From Arthrobacter sp. Y81 (GTDB lineage: Bacteria; Actinomycetota; Actinomycetes; Actinomycetales; Micrococcaceae), in contig NZ_PJIL01000002.1 of NCBI RefSeq assembly GCF_002929335.1, positions 321,514 to 385,513 on the forward strand: a DNA stretch of 64,000 bases. The letters run 5' to 3'. A model generated the notes under the pieces. The model ran no database searches, was not told the DNA's origin, and saw only the letters and a program-made list of their open reading frames with translations. A program made the translations under genes and the position numbers. Position 1 is the stretch's first letter. The number at the start of each line of letters is the position of its first letter. Of this stretch, positions 16,870-25,004 are shown in pieces.

Positions 16870-18764
16870 AGCGACGGCGCTCCAATCGTGTCGTACATGG
16901 CGTAGTCATCCGTAGTCAGGGTGCCATTCCTGAAAAGGCTCAGCCCGAAGCTGATTGCGGTTGCGCCGGAGGGCAATGCGGGGGTGGTAAAGCTCGCCTG
17001 CGTATAGGAGCCTGCGGCAGCAAACCACGGGCTGGACGTCCAGTAGACCCATGTTCCGGCCGAGTTCCGGTAGTACACGGCGAACTGAGTCACCGCCGTT
17101 GAGGTATACCAGGCGCGCAGCGAATAGGTCCGGCCGGCGACGGCGGCCGGCGCGCACGATCCGGAGTCGAGGGTCGGCAGGAGTTTAGCGTCACCGTTCA
17201 CGTAGTTGCTCATCACGAGACGTTCTGCCTTGGTCCCGGTCCTGGCGGTGGCGACCGTGCTGAAGGACGCGGTGTTCGAACCGTACCCGGCGGTTTGCCA
17301 GCACTGTGGCGTCGAACCGGCGCCCGCCGTTTCAAGGCTGGCGTTCTGCACCAGGTTCGTACCGGCCGGCGCCGGCGGCGGCGCCGTCGGCGTTGATGAT
17401 GCAACGTCGATCATTTCGTAGTCGTCGGTGATGAGTGTCCCGTTGCTGAAGAGGTTCAGCCCGAAGCTGATGCCGCTGGCTCCGGCGGGCAGCGCCGGTG
17501 TCGTCCAGCTCGCTTTCTGGAACGTTGTGGCCGGCCCGAACCACGGGCTCGAGGTCCAGTAGACCCAGGATCCAACACCGGTCCGGTAATAGAGGGCGAA
17601 CTGCGTGTTGGTGGTGGATTTGTACCACGCCCCGAGCCTGTAGGTATGCCCGGGCGTGGCGACCGGCGAGCATCCGCCGAGGTCCAGGGACGGCAGCCAC
17701 TTCGCGTCGCCGTTGACGTAGCCGGTCACCACCAGGCGTTCTGCCCTTGACCCTGTCCGGCCCGGGCTCACCGTGGTGAACGTGGGCGAATTGGTGCCGT
17801 AGCCGCCGGCCTGCCAGCACTGGGGCACTCCGTTGACCATGGTCTCAAGGCTCGGATTCTTCACCAGGTTGCCGCTCGTGGGCTGCGGCGGAACGGCCGG
17901 ACCCGACACGGCAGGTTTTAACGTTCCGCCGATGACCTGGTTCACGGTCTTCACCGTGGTGGTGGCGGGCCTGGCCTTGAGCCACGCCGCGAACTGCTGG
18001 AAGACCGTGGGAGTGACGTTGAGGGGGTCCGTGCTGGAAGCCGCGATGTGGTGGAACGTGAGCTGGATCCAGCCGCCGACGGACTCGGCCTGAGTGACGG
18101 ACCGCTGGAGATCGGCCAGCGTCCACGTGTTGTCGACCTGGTCCGGGGCCGCGGTGTTGTAGGCGTTGCCGGGAGGTATGCTCTCGGCCAACGGGCAACC
18201 GGCACAACTGAACCTGGTCTGGATGTCGCCCAGGCCGCGCGCACTGTTGTACCCGCAGTTTCTCACGATGCCTTCGGCTGCGGCGTTCGACGACGCAAAC
18301 GGGTAGGCAAAGCTCTTGACGGCAAAGCCCCAGTTGGTGAGGTTGACCCTGTCGTTGCACACCTGCCGGGTGGCTTCGTCCGACGGCAGCGTGACGAGGT
18401 CCGGGTGGGTCACGGTGTGGCCGCCGATTTCATGGCCGTTCGCCGCCAGGCCCTGGAGGTTGGCCACCGTCAGGTAGTTGGGGCTGTTAATGACGCCTGA
18501 GGTGATGTAAAACGTCCCGTCGATACCGTAGTTGTTCATGATCTGGGCAGCCGTCAGCTGGTCCGCGTTGCCGTCGTCGAACGTCAGCGAAACCACCGTG
18601 GGCGCCGCCGCCTGGGCCGGGAATGCCAGTGCGGTCAGCCCCGAGACGGCCAGGGCCACGATGCCCATGGCCGTCACGGCCGTTCGCGCCCATTTTCGCA
18701 GTCTGTGCCGCACGGCATCCACGTCAGTCTGGCCTACTATTCGCCCGGAAGTTTTTAACCTCAT
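16866..18764 (-). CDS. Secreted NodB-type polysaccharide deacetylase with two C-terminal jelly-roll modules
   Basis: About 632 residues. The basic N-terminus and hydrophobic stretch VTAMGIVALAVSGLTALAF, with likely cleavage at AQA-AAPT near 51-54, form a signal peptide. Residues 55-290 are a NodB homology domain with metal and catalytic residues intact: TFDDG (Asp63, Asp64), HTVTH (His116, His120) and FHH (His238-239). Two similar modules, about 299-454 and 469-627, each with a conserved Cys pair and VYWTSSPWF, look like carbohydrate-binding jelly rolls. It should remove N-acetyl groups from a surface polymer or peptidoglycan. Start ATG 18764 is chosen because an upstream in-frame start would overlap the preceding gene. 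The stop overlaps the glycosyltransferase start, so the two gene products probably act on the same polymer. Confidence 0.88.
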   Translation of the reverse strand: MRLKTSGRIVGQTDVDAVRHRLRKWARTAVTAMGIVALAVSGLTALAFPAQAAAPTVVSLTFDDGNADQLTAAQIMNNYGIDGTFYITSGVINSPNYLTVANLQGLAANGHEIGGHTVTHPDLVTLPSDEATRQVCNDRVNLTNWGFAVKSFAYPFASSNAAAEGIVRNCGYNSARGLGDIQTRFSCAGCPLAESIPPGNAYNTAAPDQVDNTWTLADLQRSVTQAESVGGWIQLTFHHIAASSTDPLNVTPTVFQQFAAWLKARPATTTVKTVNQVIGGTLKPAVSGPAVPPQPTSGNLVKNPSLETMVNGVPQCWQAGGYGTNSPTFTTVSPGRTGSRAERLVVTGYVNGDAKWLPSLDLGGCSPVATPGHTYRLGAWYKSTTNTQFALYYRTGVGSWVYWTSSPWFGPATTFQKASWTTPALPAGASGISFGLNLFSNGTLITDDYEMIDVASSTPTAPPPAPAGTNLVQNASLETAGAGSTPQCWQTAGYGSNTASFSTVATARTGTKAERLVMSNYVNGDAKLLPTLDSGSCAPAAVAGRTYSLRAWYTSTAVTQFAVYYRNSAGTWVYWTSSPWFAAAGSYTQASFTTPALPSGATAISFGLSLFRNGTLTTDDYAMYDTIGAPSL

Positions 18765-18828
18765 GGGAATCGACTCGATTCTTGTTTTCGAGCCCGTGGA
18801 AGCCTCTGCGCTGGCAACGGGCGGGGCA

Positions 18829-20277
18829 TTACGGGGCGACCGGCGCCCCCGTGTCGAACATCTCGTAGTCATCTGTAGCCAGCTCCCCGTCGCTGAACAG
18901 ATTCAGTCCAAAGCTGATGCCGACGGCGTCTGCCGGCACCGGTGGTGCGGTCCACTCAGCCTGCCGGTAGGCAGAGCTGGCAGGAAACCATGGGCTGGCT
19001 GTCCAATAGGTCCAGGTGCCAACCTTGTTGCGGTAATACAACTCGAACTGCGTGGATGCCGTGGACGTGTACCACGCCCGCAGGGTGTAGCTGTGGCCTG
19101 GAACGGCGCTCGGCGCGCAGGCCCCCAGGTCAAGGACAGGCAGCAGTTTCGCGTCACCGGATACGTAGCCGGTGACATCCAGCCGGCGTGCGATGCCCCC
19201 GCTGCGTCCGGGGGTCAATGTACTCAGGACGTGTGAATTCTCGCCATATGAGGACACCTGCCAGCACTCCGGGAGTCCGTATTTCCCTGCTGTCTCCAGC
19301 CCGGGGTTCCGCAGCGCGTTGACGCCCGGCGGTGCAGGCGGAGCAGCGGGCCCGGCCACGGCGGACTTTGCCCCTCCTCCGATAACGTCGTGGACGGTGC
19401 GGATGGCGGTGGTGCCCTCGTCGGTGCGGGTAGCCAGCCAGGAAACGAAGTCGCTGAACAGCGCCGGACTGACGGACCGCGGGCTGCCGCTGTCATCGAT
19501 GTCGAAAAAGCTCAGCTGCAGCCAGCCTCCCGCCGTTTCCGCTTGCATGACTGCCTGCTGCAGGTCATTGATGGTCCAGGCAGAACCGACTTCCGGCGTC
19601 GACCTGGTGCTGAAGACGTCGGCCGGCCGCACCGTTTCGGACACGGCGCAATCCGCGCAGCCCAGGCGACTACGGACATCACCCTGGCTGCGCGCACTGT
19701 TGTATCCGCATCCGGCCACCATTGCCTCGGCCTCCGGTGACTTTGCGGCAAAAGGATAGGCGAACGAGGTCACTTTAAAACCCCAGTCGGTCAGGTTCGT
19801 ACGGTCATTGCAGACCTGCCGCTTGGCCTCGTCAGGATCCAGCGCCGTCAGGTCGGCAAGGGTTGCGGTGTGGCCGCCGATCTCGTTTCCGTCGGCAGCC
19901 AGGGCGTGGAGATCCTCCACTGTCATGTAGTCCTTTGCTCCCATGAAGCCTGAGTTGACGAAGAACGTCGCCCGCAATCCGTTGCTTTTCAGGACCTGGG
20001 CGGCGGCCAACTGGCTGGCCCTCCCGCCGTCGAAAGTCAGCGTGACGGTGGTCAGCGCAAGGCTGGTGTCCACGGGTGCCGAAAAATTCTTCAGTGGCCC
20101 CGGTGCATTGCCGGCCGGAGCCGGGCCGTTGTTCGGTGCCAGGGCGGCGGACCCCGTGAAGAGGGCAAGCGCCGCCAGCGACGAGACTGCCCAGAGCGTT
20201 GTCCGCTTTCGCTGCCTCGTCAACCCGGACCGGAGCGGATCGCCCTGATCCCCCAATGGTTCCAGCCGTTGCCTCAT
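18829..20277 (-). CDS. Catalytically dead NodB-like pseudo-deacetylase with jelly-roll module
   Basis: A 482-residue paralogue of the next gene downstream, with a signal peptide or anchor (LWAVSSLAALALFTGSAAL) and one C-terminal jelly-roll module (about 320-477). The NodB fold is well kept (TFFVNSG, RQVCNDR, SFAYPFA, GCGYNSAR), yet the active site is lost at three places: TFDDG reads TFDGG (Gly84), HTVTH reads HTATL (Leu140), and FHH reads FFD (258-259). A metal-dependent deacetylase could hardly function, so a binding, scaffolding or regulatory role is more likely. The frame is intact, so it is not decaying as a pseudogene. AGAGGGG lies nine bases before the ATG. It is the first gene of the operon with the active deacetylase and the glycosyltransferase. 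Confidence 0.85.
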   Translation of the reverse strand: MRQRLEPLGDQGDPLRSGLTRQRKRTTLWAVSSLAALALFTGSAALAPNNGPAPAGNAPGPLKNFSAPVDTSLALTTVTLTFDGGRASQLAAAQVLKSNGLRATFFVNSGFMGAKDYMTVEDLHALAADGNEIGGHTATLADLTALDPDEAKRQVCNDRTNLTDWGFKVTSFAYPFAAKSPEAEAMVAGCGYNSARSQGDVRSRLGCADCAVSETVRPADVFSTRSTPEVGSAWTINDLQQAVMQAETAGGWLQLSFFDIDDSGSPRSVSPALFSDFVSWLATRTDEGTTAIRTVHDVIGGGAKSAVAGPAAPPAPPGVNALRNPGLETAGKYGLPECWQVSSYGENSHVLSTLTPGRSGGIARRLDVTGYVSGDAKLLPVLDLGACAPSAVPGHSYTLRAWYTSTASTQFELYYRNKVGTWTYWTASPWFPASSAYRQAEWTAPPVPADAVGISFGLNLFSDGELATDDYEMFDTGAPVAP

Positions 20278-20678
20278 GACAGATATCCCCTCTTACATCC
20301 GTGTTGCCCGGCCGCAAGAGGATCCCCCCAGGCCGCAGTGATTCATCGATTGACACCCCGAAGGGGTCGGTGACGACTGGGGGGAAGCCTTGGTCTCAAA
20401 GGCTTGTTCGCCACCGACCCCCGATCATGGGCCCCGGGCCTGTGCGCCAGGGCTGGCTGCCTCACGGCAGCGGTGTCGGCAAGAGTGGGAGAGAAAGTCA
20501 TAGCCAGAACCGATGGCCGGGGCAATCCTGCCGCCTTGACCACGAACTGCCGTTCAGGGGCATGGTTGCGGGCTTTCGCCGCAATTGTGCGTCCATTCCC
20601 ATTTTGAGACCCGATTCTCCCCCGGAACTCTGTATCTATCCGACATCCAAAGCCTATTAAGGAGAGTGTTCGGCGGCA
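20278..20678. other. Long intergenic leader with a possible RNA switch
   Basis: Part of a 588-bp gap between divergent genes. On the minus strand GGGGTCGGTG (20412-20421) can pair with CACCGACCCC (20363-20372) around an inner hairpin (20385-20405). Alternatively the same CCCC can pair with GGGG at 20356-20359 to form a small hairpin. These pairings exclude each other, an arrangement typical of attenuators. It lies 80-145 bases before the pseudo-deacetylase start. The rest of the stretch shows no gene I can support. Confidence 0.35.
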
Positions 20679-20760
20679 CGAGTGGTGCCTACCCGTCTTT
20701 CCGTCCGGCAGGTGCCGGGCAGGCCCAGTGCCACTCGTCCGCTACCCGGATTGATACTCG
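20679..20760. promoter_or_regulatory. Shared regulatory motif upstream of GH18-like gene
   Basis: CTACCCGTCTTT at 20689-20700 lies in a 25-base segment (20679-20703) that matches 27778-27802 at 21 of 25 positions. TACCCGGAT (20742-20750) is also found at 915-923 near the SARP gene, and TACTCGA follows at 20755. The stretch lies 105-190 bases before the GH18-like start. Confidence 0.5.
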
Positions 20761-20865
20761 ATGTACACCTGACAACACCCGTGTTGGCTGGCGGTCAGAC
20801 AGCGTCGGTAGGCAGGCCGTGGTGAAATGGTGTCTAAGCACACCAGAGGGGGGCGTGGGATCTAT

Positions 20866-22047
20866 ATGACAGCACTTAACCGCGGCTCGGATCTGGCCGC
20901 CAAGGCGGAGGCGGAGCCCGCACCGCCGCCAGGTTCGGGCGGTCCGCGCTCCCAACGGAGGCTGCGGCTGCGGCCATGGCTTCGCCGGCCGTCAACGCCC
21001 CTGACGGCGGCTCTTGCCGTGACCACCATCGTGGCCTGCGTCATCTTTTTTTGGACCTGGCGGTCCGGCTTGGCCACAGGCGCCGCACAGCCGACGTGGT
21101 TCGCCGGGTATGTGGACGTCACGGTGTCGCCTCCCTACGCTTTTGAAGAGCCCTCCGGGCCGGCCAGCACGGACGTGGTACTGGCGTTCCTTGTAGCGTC
21201 CCCCCAGGACTCCTGCGTGGCCAGCTGGGGCGCCGGCTACGGCCTCGAAGAGGCAGGTACGGCCCTGCGCCTGGACAAACGGATTTCCGTGCTTCGGTCC
21301 CGGGGAGGGTCCGCCTCGGTGTCGTTTGGCGGTTCCCTGAACCGTGAACTGGCCACCGCGTGCCAGGACGAGGCCAAGCTCCGCACTGCCTACCGGGACG
21401 TTGTTGAACGCTACGAGCCCTCGTTCATCGACTTCGACCTGGAAGGCGCCGACCTCCTTGACCAGGCCGCCGGCGAGCGCCGCGCCAAGGCGGTGGCCTC
21501 CCTGCAGGGGGACCGCAATGCGTCGGGACAAAGGCTCGCCGTCTGGCTGACGCTGCCGGCTTCCCCGCGTGGACTTACCGACGCCGGCATAGCCGCCGTG
21601 GAGCAGATGCTCCAGGCAGGCGTCCAGCTGTCCGGGGTCAACATCATGACCATGAACTACGGTGCCAGCCGCAGCAGTTCCCAGGGGATGCTGGAGGCCG
21701 CCACAGCAGCGGCAGCCGCCACCCACGACCAGTTGGGCATCGTCTACCAGCGCGCGGGCGTCAACCTTAGCCGCGAACAGGTCTGGAAAAAGATCGGGCT
21801 CACCCCCATGATCGGGCGCAATGACCTGCCCGGCGAGATCTTCGAATTGGACGCGGCCCGGGGCCTAAAAGACTATGCGGTGGGGCTGGGCGTCCAGCGC
21901 CTGTCGATGTGGTCGCTCAACCGCGATGCTCCCTGCCCTTCCAATGATCAGGGGCAGGACGCGTCCTTCACCTGCAGCGGCGTGGACCAGGGCACGACGC
22001 GCTTCGCCGATCTCCTGGGATCCGGGCTCCCTGGCAAGATGGGCTGA
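20866..22047 (+). CDS. Membrane-anchored GH18-like (chitinase-fold) protein
   Basis: About 393 residues: a Pro/Arg-rich cytoplasmic N-terminus, one transmembrane helix (about 46-66), then an extracellular TIM-barrel domain of the GH18 chitinase superfamily. FIDFDLEG carries the catalytic DxDxE part with Glu193; the first aspartate of the classical DxxDxDxE is serine here. VNIMTMNYG and LSMWSLNRD are the usual barrel strands 6 and 8. It may cleave or bind a GlcNAc-containing polymer, as expected beside a glycosyltransferase and deacetylases, comparable in logic to the hydrolase part of PgaB-type proteins. ATG 20866 is preferred (GGGA five bases upstream, purine-rich block before that); ATG 20827 is the alternative. 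It is convergent with the lipoprotein gene, whose stop is 10 bases away. Confidence 0.82.
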   Translation: MTALNRGSDLAAKAEAEPAPPPGSGGPRSQRRLRLRPWLRRPSTPLTAALAVTTIVACVIFFWTWRSGLATGAAQPTWFAGYVDVTVSPPYAFEEPSGPASTDVVLAFLVASPQDSCVASWGAGYGLEEAGTALRLDKRISVLRSRGGSASVSFGGSLNRELATACQDEAKLRTAYRDVVERYEPSFIDFDLEGADLLDQAAGERRAKAVASLQGDRNASGQRLAVWLTLPASPRGLTDAGIAAVEQMLQAGVQLSGVNIMTMNYGASRSSSQGMLEAATAAAAATHDQLGIVYQRAGVNLSREQVWKKIGLTPMIGRNDLPGEIFELDAARGLKDYAVGLGVQRLSMWSLNRDAPCPSNDQGQDASFTCSGVDQGTTRFADLLGSGLPGKMG

Positions 22048-22057
22048 GCCTGTGCCG

Positions 22058-22819
22058 CTACTTCACCTGGCTGGTGGTGACCACGTGCAGCCAGGGGCCC
22101 GGCGGAACATCCTGAAAATCCACGAATTGCCAGTCGACCTTGTCCGATTCGCCATCCAGGTCGCTGAAGCCCAAACAGCCGTTGAGGGCCGGTGAAACGT
22201 CCATGCCGGCACCGTTGAACTTCTCGTTGGCGGGCCGCGCGTCGTTTGAGCCGAAGACGTACTCCTTGTCCTGGTACTGCCCTGGGCCGGCATCCTGAAT
22301 CTGGCCATAGCACTCCTTGCCGTCCTTGCGGATTTTGACCCAGCGGTTCTTCATGTAGCTGAAGGAGCGGTTGGTGGCTTGGCCTTTGTACCCTTCGTCG
22401 TTGGCCCAGGGAATAACGCTGGCCCGCTCGCGGAAGGCTGCCGCGTTGTTGATGTCGTCATAGGGAAGGTCCAGGTAAAAAGGGTTCTCCTTGGGCTTGA
22501 AGCTGCTGGGCGCGTAACCGTTTGAACCCGATCGCGCTTCGGTCTCGCATCCGCCGGACGTGACCTGGCCATCACAGCCGCCGTAGCTCTCCATCCACTG
22601 CGAGTCATAGGTGGAGAAGACCTGGCTGCCGTCCGCTGCGTTGGGGTCAAAGACCTCCCCCACCCAGAAGGTGGTGACCACAATATTCGTATGCCAGGGG
22701 TATTTACCCTGTTGCTCCGGCTTCGGAGGCGTGCAGGCCGTGGCGACCATTGCCAGCAGCAGGACTGCTGACACAATTCCGCTCAGGCGGCAGTTGCGCA
22801 CGGAGCCTCGATGTTTCAC
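22058..22819 (-). CDS. Lipoprotein of unknown function, paralogue of 14273-15322
   Basis: A 253-residue predicted lipoprotein: signal helix SGIVSAVLLLAMVATAC with the lipobox Cys at 29, then directly the conserved domain without the Ala/Pro linker of its paralogue. Shared blocks include TTFWVGE, DGSQV, NPFYLDLPYDDIN, SYMKN, CYGQI-DAGP and DVSPALNGCLGF. Start is GTG with GGGGGG six bases before it. It is the last gene of the dehydrogenase-epimerase-deacetylase direction, 131 bases after the SLH deacetylase with a strong hairpin between, so its transcription may be partly separate. Function unknown. Confidence 0.78.
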   Translation of the reverse strand: MKHRGSVRNCRLSGIVSAVLLLAMVATACTPPKPEQQGKYPWHTNIVVTTFWVGEVFDPNAADGSQVFSTYDSQWMESYGGCDGQVTSGGCETEARSGSNGYAPSSFKPKENPFYLDLPYDDINNAAAFRERASVIPWANDEGYKGQATNRSFSYMKNRWVKIRKDGKECYGQIQDAGPGQYQDKEYVFGSNDARPANEKFNGAGMDVSPALNGCLGFSDLDGESDKVDWQFVDFQDVPPGPWLHVVTTSQVK

Positions 22820-22876
22820 TTCTGACCCCCCGAATCAATGGACCTGCAGTGTTGCGGACTCGACAGCGGCGAGGAC

Positions 22877-22912
22877 GGCCGTGCATCCGGGGATTCCTCC
22901 GGATGCACGGCC
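22877..22912 (-). terminator. Strong hairpin after the SLH deacetylase gene
   Basis: Perfect 14-bp stem (22877-22890 with 22899-22912), eight-base loop, 39 bases past the deacetylase stop. There is no T-run, so it may terminate partially or protect the 3' end of the message. Confidence 0.6.
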
Positions 22913-22950
22913 GCCCGTGCCATTGCTGGGAACCTACCTGCCGGGCGGCC

Positions 22951-24924
22951 CTACATGCCCTTGGGGAAGTTCAGGTTGTAGCGGTAGATGAACGCAGCCA
23001 CCTGGTCACGGTTGATGGATGCCCCCGGCTTGAAGGTGCCGTCCGCGAAGCCGAAGGTGATTCCCATGTCGGCCAGCCAGCGCACTTCGTTGTAGAAGCC
23101 ACTACCGACAGGCACGTCGGGGAAGACTGGGGCCGTTGCGCTCACCGCCGGGCTGCCCTTCATGCGGTACATAAACGCCGCCATTTGATCACGGTTGACC
23201 TGCTCGTAGGGGTGATAGCCACCGTCCGCGAAACCCTGCGTGATGCCCTGGGACGCAAGCCACTGGATTTCCTTGTAGAAATCATGGGTGGTGGGAACGT
23301 CCGGGAACCTTTGCGCGGCCGCCGGTACAGCGGGGCTCCCGGCAAACCGGTACAGGAAGGCCGCCATCATGCCGCGGTCCAACGTGACGCCAGGCCTGAA
23401 GGTGCCATCGGCGTAGCCGGTGGTGATCAGGTTGTTGGCCATCCAGCTGATCTCGTTGTAGAACAGGAACGTCGAGGGAATGTCCGTGAACGTCTTGACA
23501 CCTGCGGTGTCGTACAGCTCATAGTCGTCGGTGATCAGGGTGCCGTTGCCGACCAGGTTCAGGCCGAGGCTGATGGCGGTTGCACCGGCAGGTACAGCCG
23601 GCGTCGTGTAGGAAACCTGCGTCCAAACATCCGCAGTGGGCAAATACAGCGGGCCGGAGGTCCAATAGGCCCATGAGCCGGCTGCCGTCCGGTAGTGCAG
23701 GTCGAACTGGGTATTCGCGCCGTTCGACTTGTACCAGGCTTTGGCGAGGTAGGTGTGGCCAGGAATGGCACTGGGCGCGCACTCCCCCGTGTCCAAGGTG
23801 GGCAGCAGCTTTCCGTCACCGTCGGTATAGCCCGAGACCACCAGCTGCTCCGCGGCTGTGGCGGTGCCTGCGTGGCCCGGTGTCACCTTGGCGAAGGTCC
23901 GCGTGTTGGTGCCGTAGCCGCCTGCCTGCCAGCACCGCGGGAGCAGTGAGCCGTTCAGGCCCACGGTCTCGAGGCTCGCGTTCTTGATCAGGTTTCCAGC
24001 CGTCTGGGGCGTCGGGGCGGGAACTATGGGCGCCAGCGCCTTGGTGGTTCCACCAATCACTTCCTTGACCGTCTTCACCAAAACGGGGTTGGTGGTGTTG
24101 GTCGCCACCTGGCCCGCCAGCCAGTCGGCAAACTGGTTGAACGTGTCCGTGCTGGTGCTCAGCGGATCCGGCACCGTGGAGCCGGGGACGAGGCCGGTGC
24201 CGATGTGGTGGAAGGTCAGCTGGACCCAGCCGCCGCCGTTGGCCTGCGCCTGGGTAACGAGTGTTTGCATGTCCGCCAGGGTCCAAGTGTTGTCCAGCTG
24301 GTCAGGGGCGCCGGTGTAGTAAAGGTTGGCCGGCGTCAGTGACTCGGCAAACGGGAACGTCTCGGACCCGGCAACCTTGCTGCGGATGTCGCCCAGGCCC
24401 CGGGCGCTGTTGTAGCCGCAGGCTGCGACGGCGGCTTCTGTGCCCGCGTTTGATGAGGCGAAAGGATAGGCGAAGCTTTGGACGTCCAGTCCGTAGCCCG
24501 TCAGGGTGGCGCGGTCATTGCACACCTGCCGCTTCAGCTCATCGGGCCCGACCGCAACCAGGTCGGCGTGGGTCACGGTGTGACCGCCGATCTCGTGTCC
24601 GGCAGCCTGCAGGGCCTGGGCTTGGGCCGTCGTCATGTAATTCGTTTGGTTCATGTAGCCCGAAGGCAGGAAGAACGTGCCGCGCATGTTGAGCGAGTTC
24701 AGCTTGTCGACGGCGACGAGCTGGTCGGCGTTGGCGTCGTCGAACGTCAGCGTCACGACAGTTTCGCCGACCGCGTTGGCGGCGGGGGCGGTGAGCCCTA
24801 TCAGGGAGGCAGCCAGGGCCACCGTAGTGGAAGCTGCCAGCCAGCGGGCCTTCCGCCGGCCGGGTGGACGTTCAGCCCTGTGCCGGGGCTCTGAGACCGC
24901 AGTGTAGCGTTGCAGTAGCGTCAT
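22951..24924 (-). CDS. Wall-anchored NodB-type deacetylase with jelly-roll and three SLH domains
   Basis: A 657-residue exported protein. Signal peptide about 25-52 (WLAASTTVALAASLIGL, cut near ANA). NodB domain 55-290 with intact Asp62-Asp63 (TFDDA, Gly replaced by Ala), HTVTH at 115-119 and FHH (His239-240). A jelly-roll module spans 310-474. Three SLH repeats at about 478-527, 540-589 and 601-650 should hold it on secondary wall polymer. It is the third paralogue of the set, and it shares SLH anchoring with the heme peroxidase. ATG 24924 is used; the longer frame to 25032 would overlap the upstream gene. It follows the epimerase after 80 bases, so likely the same operon: sugar-nucleotide supply and polymer modification together. 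Confidence 0.9.
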   Translation of the reverse strand: MTLLQRYTAVSEPRHRAERPPGRRKARWLAASTTVALAASLIGLTAPAANAVGETVVTLTFDDANADQLVAVDKLNSLNMRGTFFLPSGYMNQTNYMTTAQAQALQAAGHEIGGHTVTHADLVAVGPDELKRQVCNDRATLTGYGLDVQSFAYPFASSNAGTEAAVAACGYNSARGLGDIRSKVAGSETFPFAESLTPANLYYTGAPDQLDNTWTLADMQTLVTQAQANGGGWVQLTFHHIGTGLVPGSTVPDPLSTSTDTFNQFADWLAGQVATNTTNPVLVKTVKEVIGGTTKALAPIVPAPTPQTAGNLIKNASLETVGLNGSLLPRCWQAGGYGTNTRTFAKVTPGHAGTATAAEQLVVSGYTDGDGKLLPTLDTGECAPSAIPGHTYLAKAWYKSNGANTQFDLHYRTAAGSWAYWTSGPLYLPTADVWTQVSYTTPAVPAGATAISLGLNLVGNGTLITDDYELYDTAGVKTFTDIPSTFLFYNEISWMANNLITTGYADGTFRPGVTLDRGMMAAFLYRFAGSPAVPAAAQRFPDVPTTHDFYKEIQWLASQGITQGFADGGYHPYEQVNRDQMAAFMYRMKGSPAVSATAPVFPDVPVGSGFYNEVRWLADMGITFGFADGTFKPGASINRDQVAAFIYRYNLNFPKGM

Positions 24925-25004
24925 GGAACTCAACTCTTTCGTCGAAGGTGCACATAACTTTTGACGGTTGCCGCCCCCCGTCCGGCGCGGCACCTCACGG
25001 ACGG

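Noticed and set aside
20668..20869. A 67-codon frame with AAGGAG just before a GTG, ending in TGA overlapping the GH18-like ATG.
   Set aside because: Composition is not protein-like, and the regulatory motifs lie inside it. Coupled leader translation cannot be excluded, but it is not supported.
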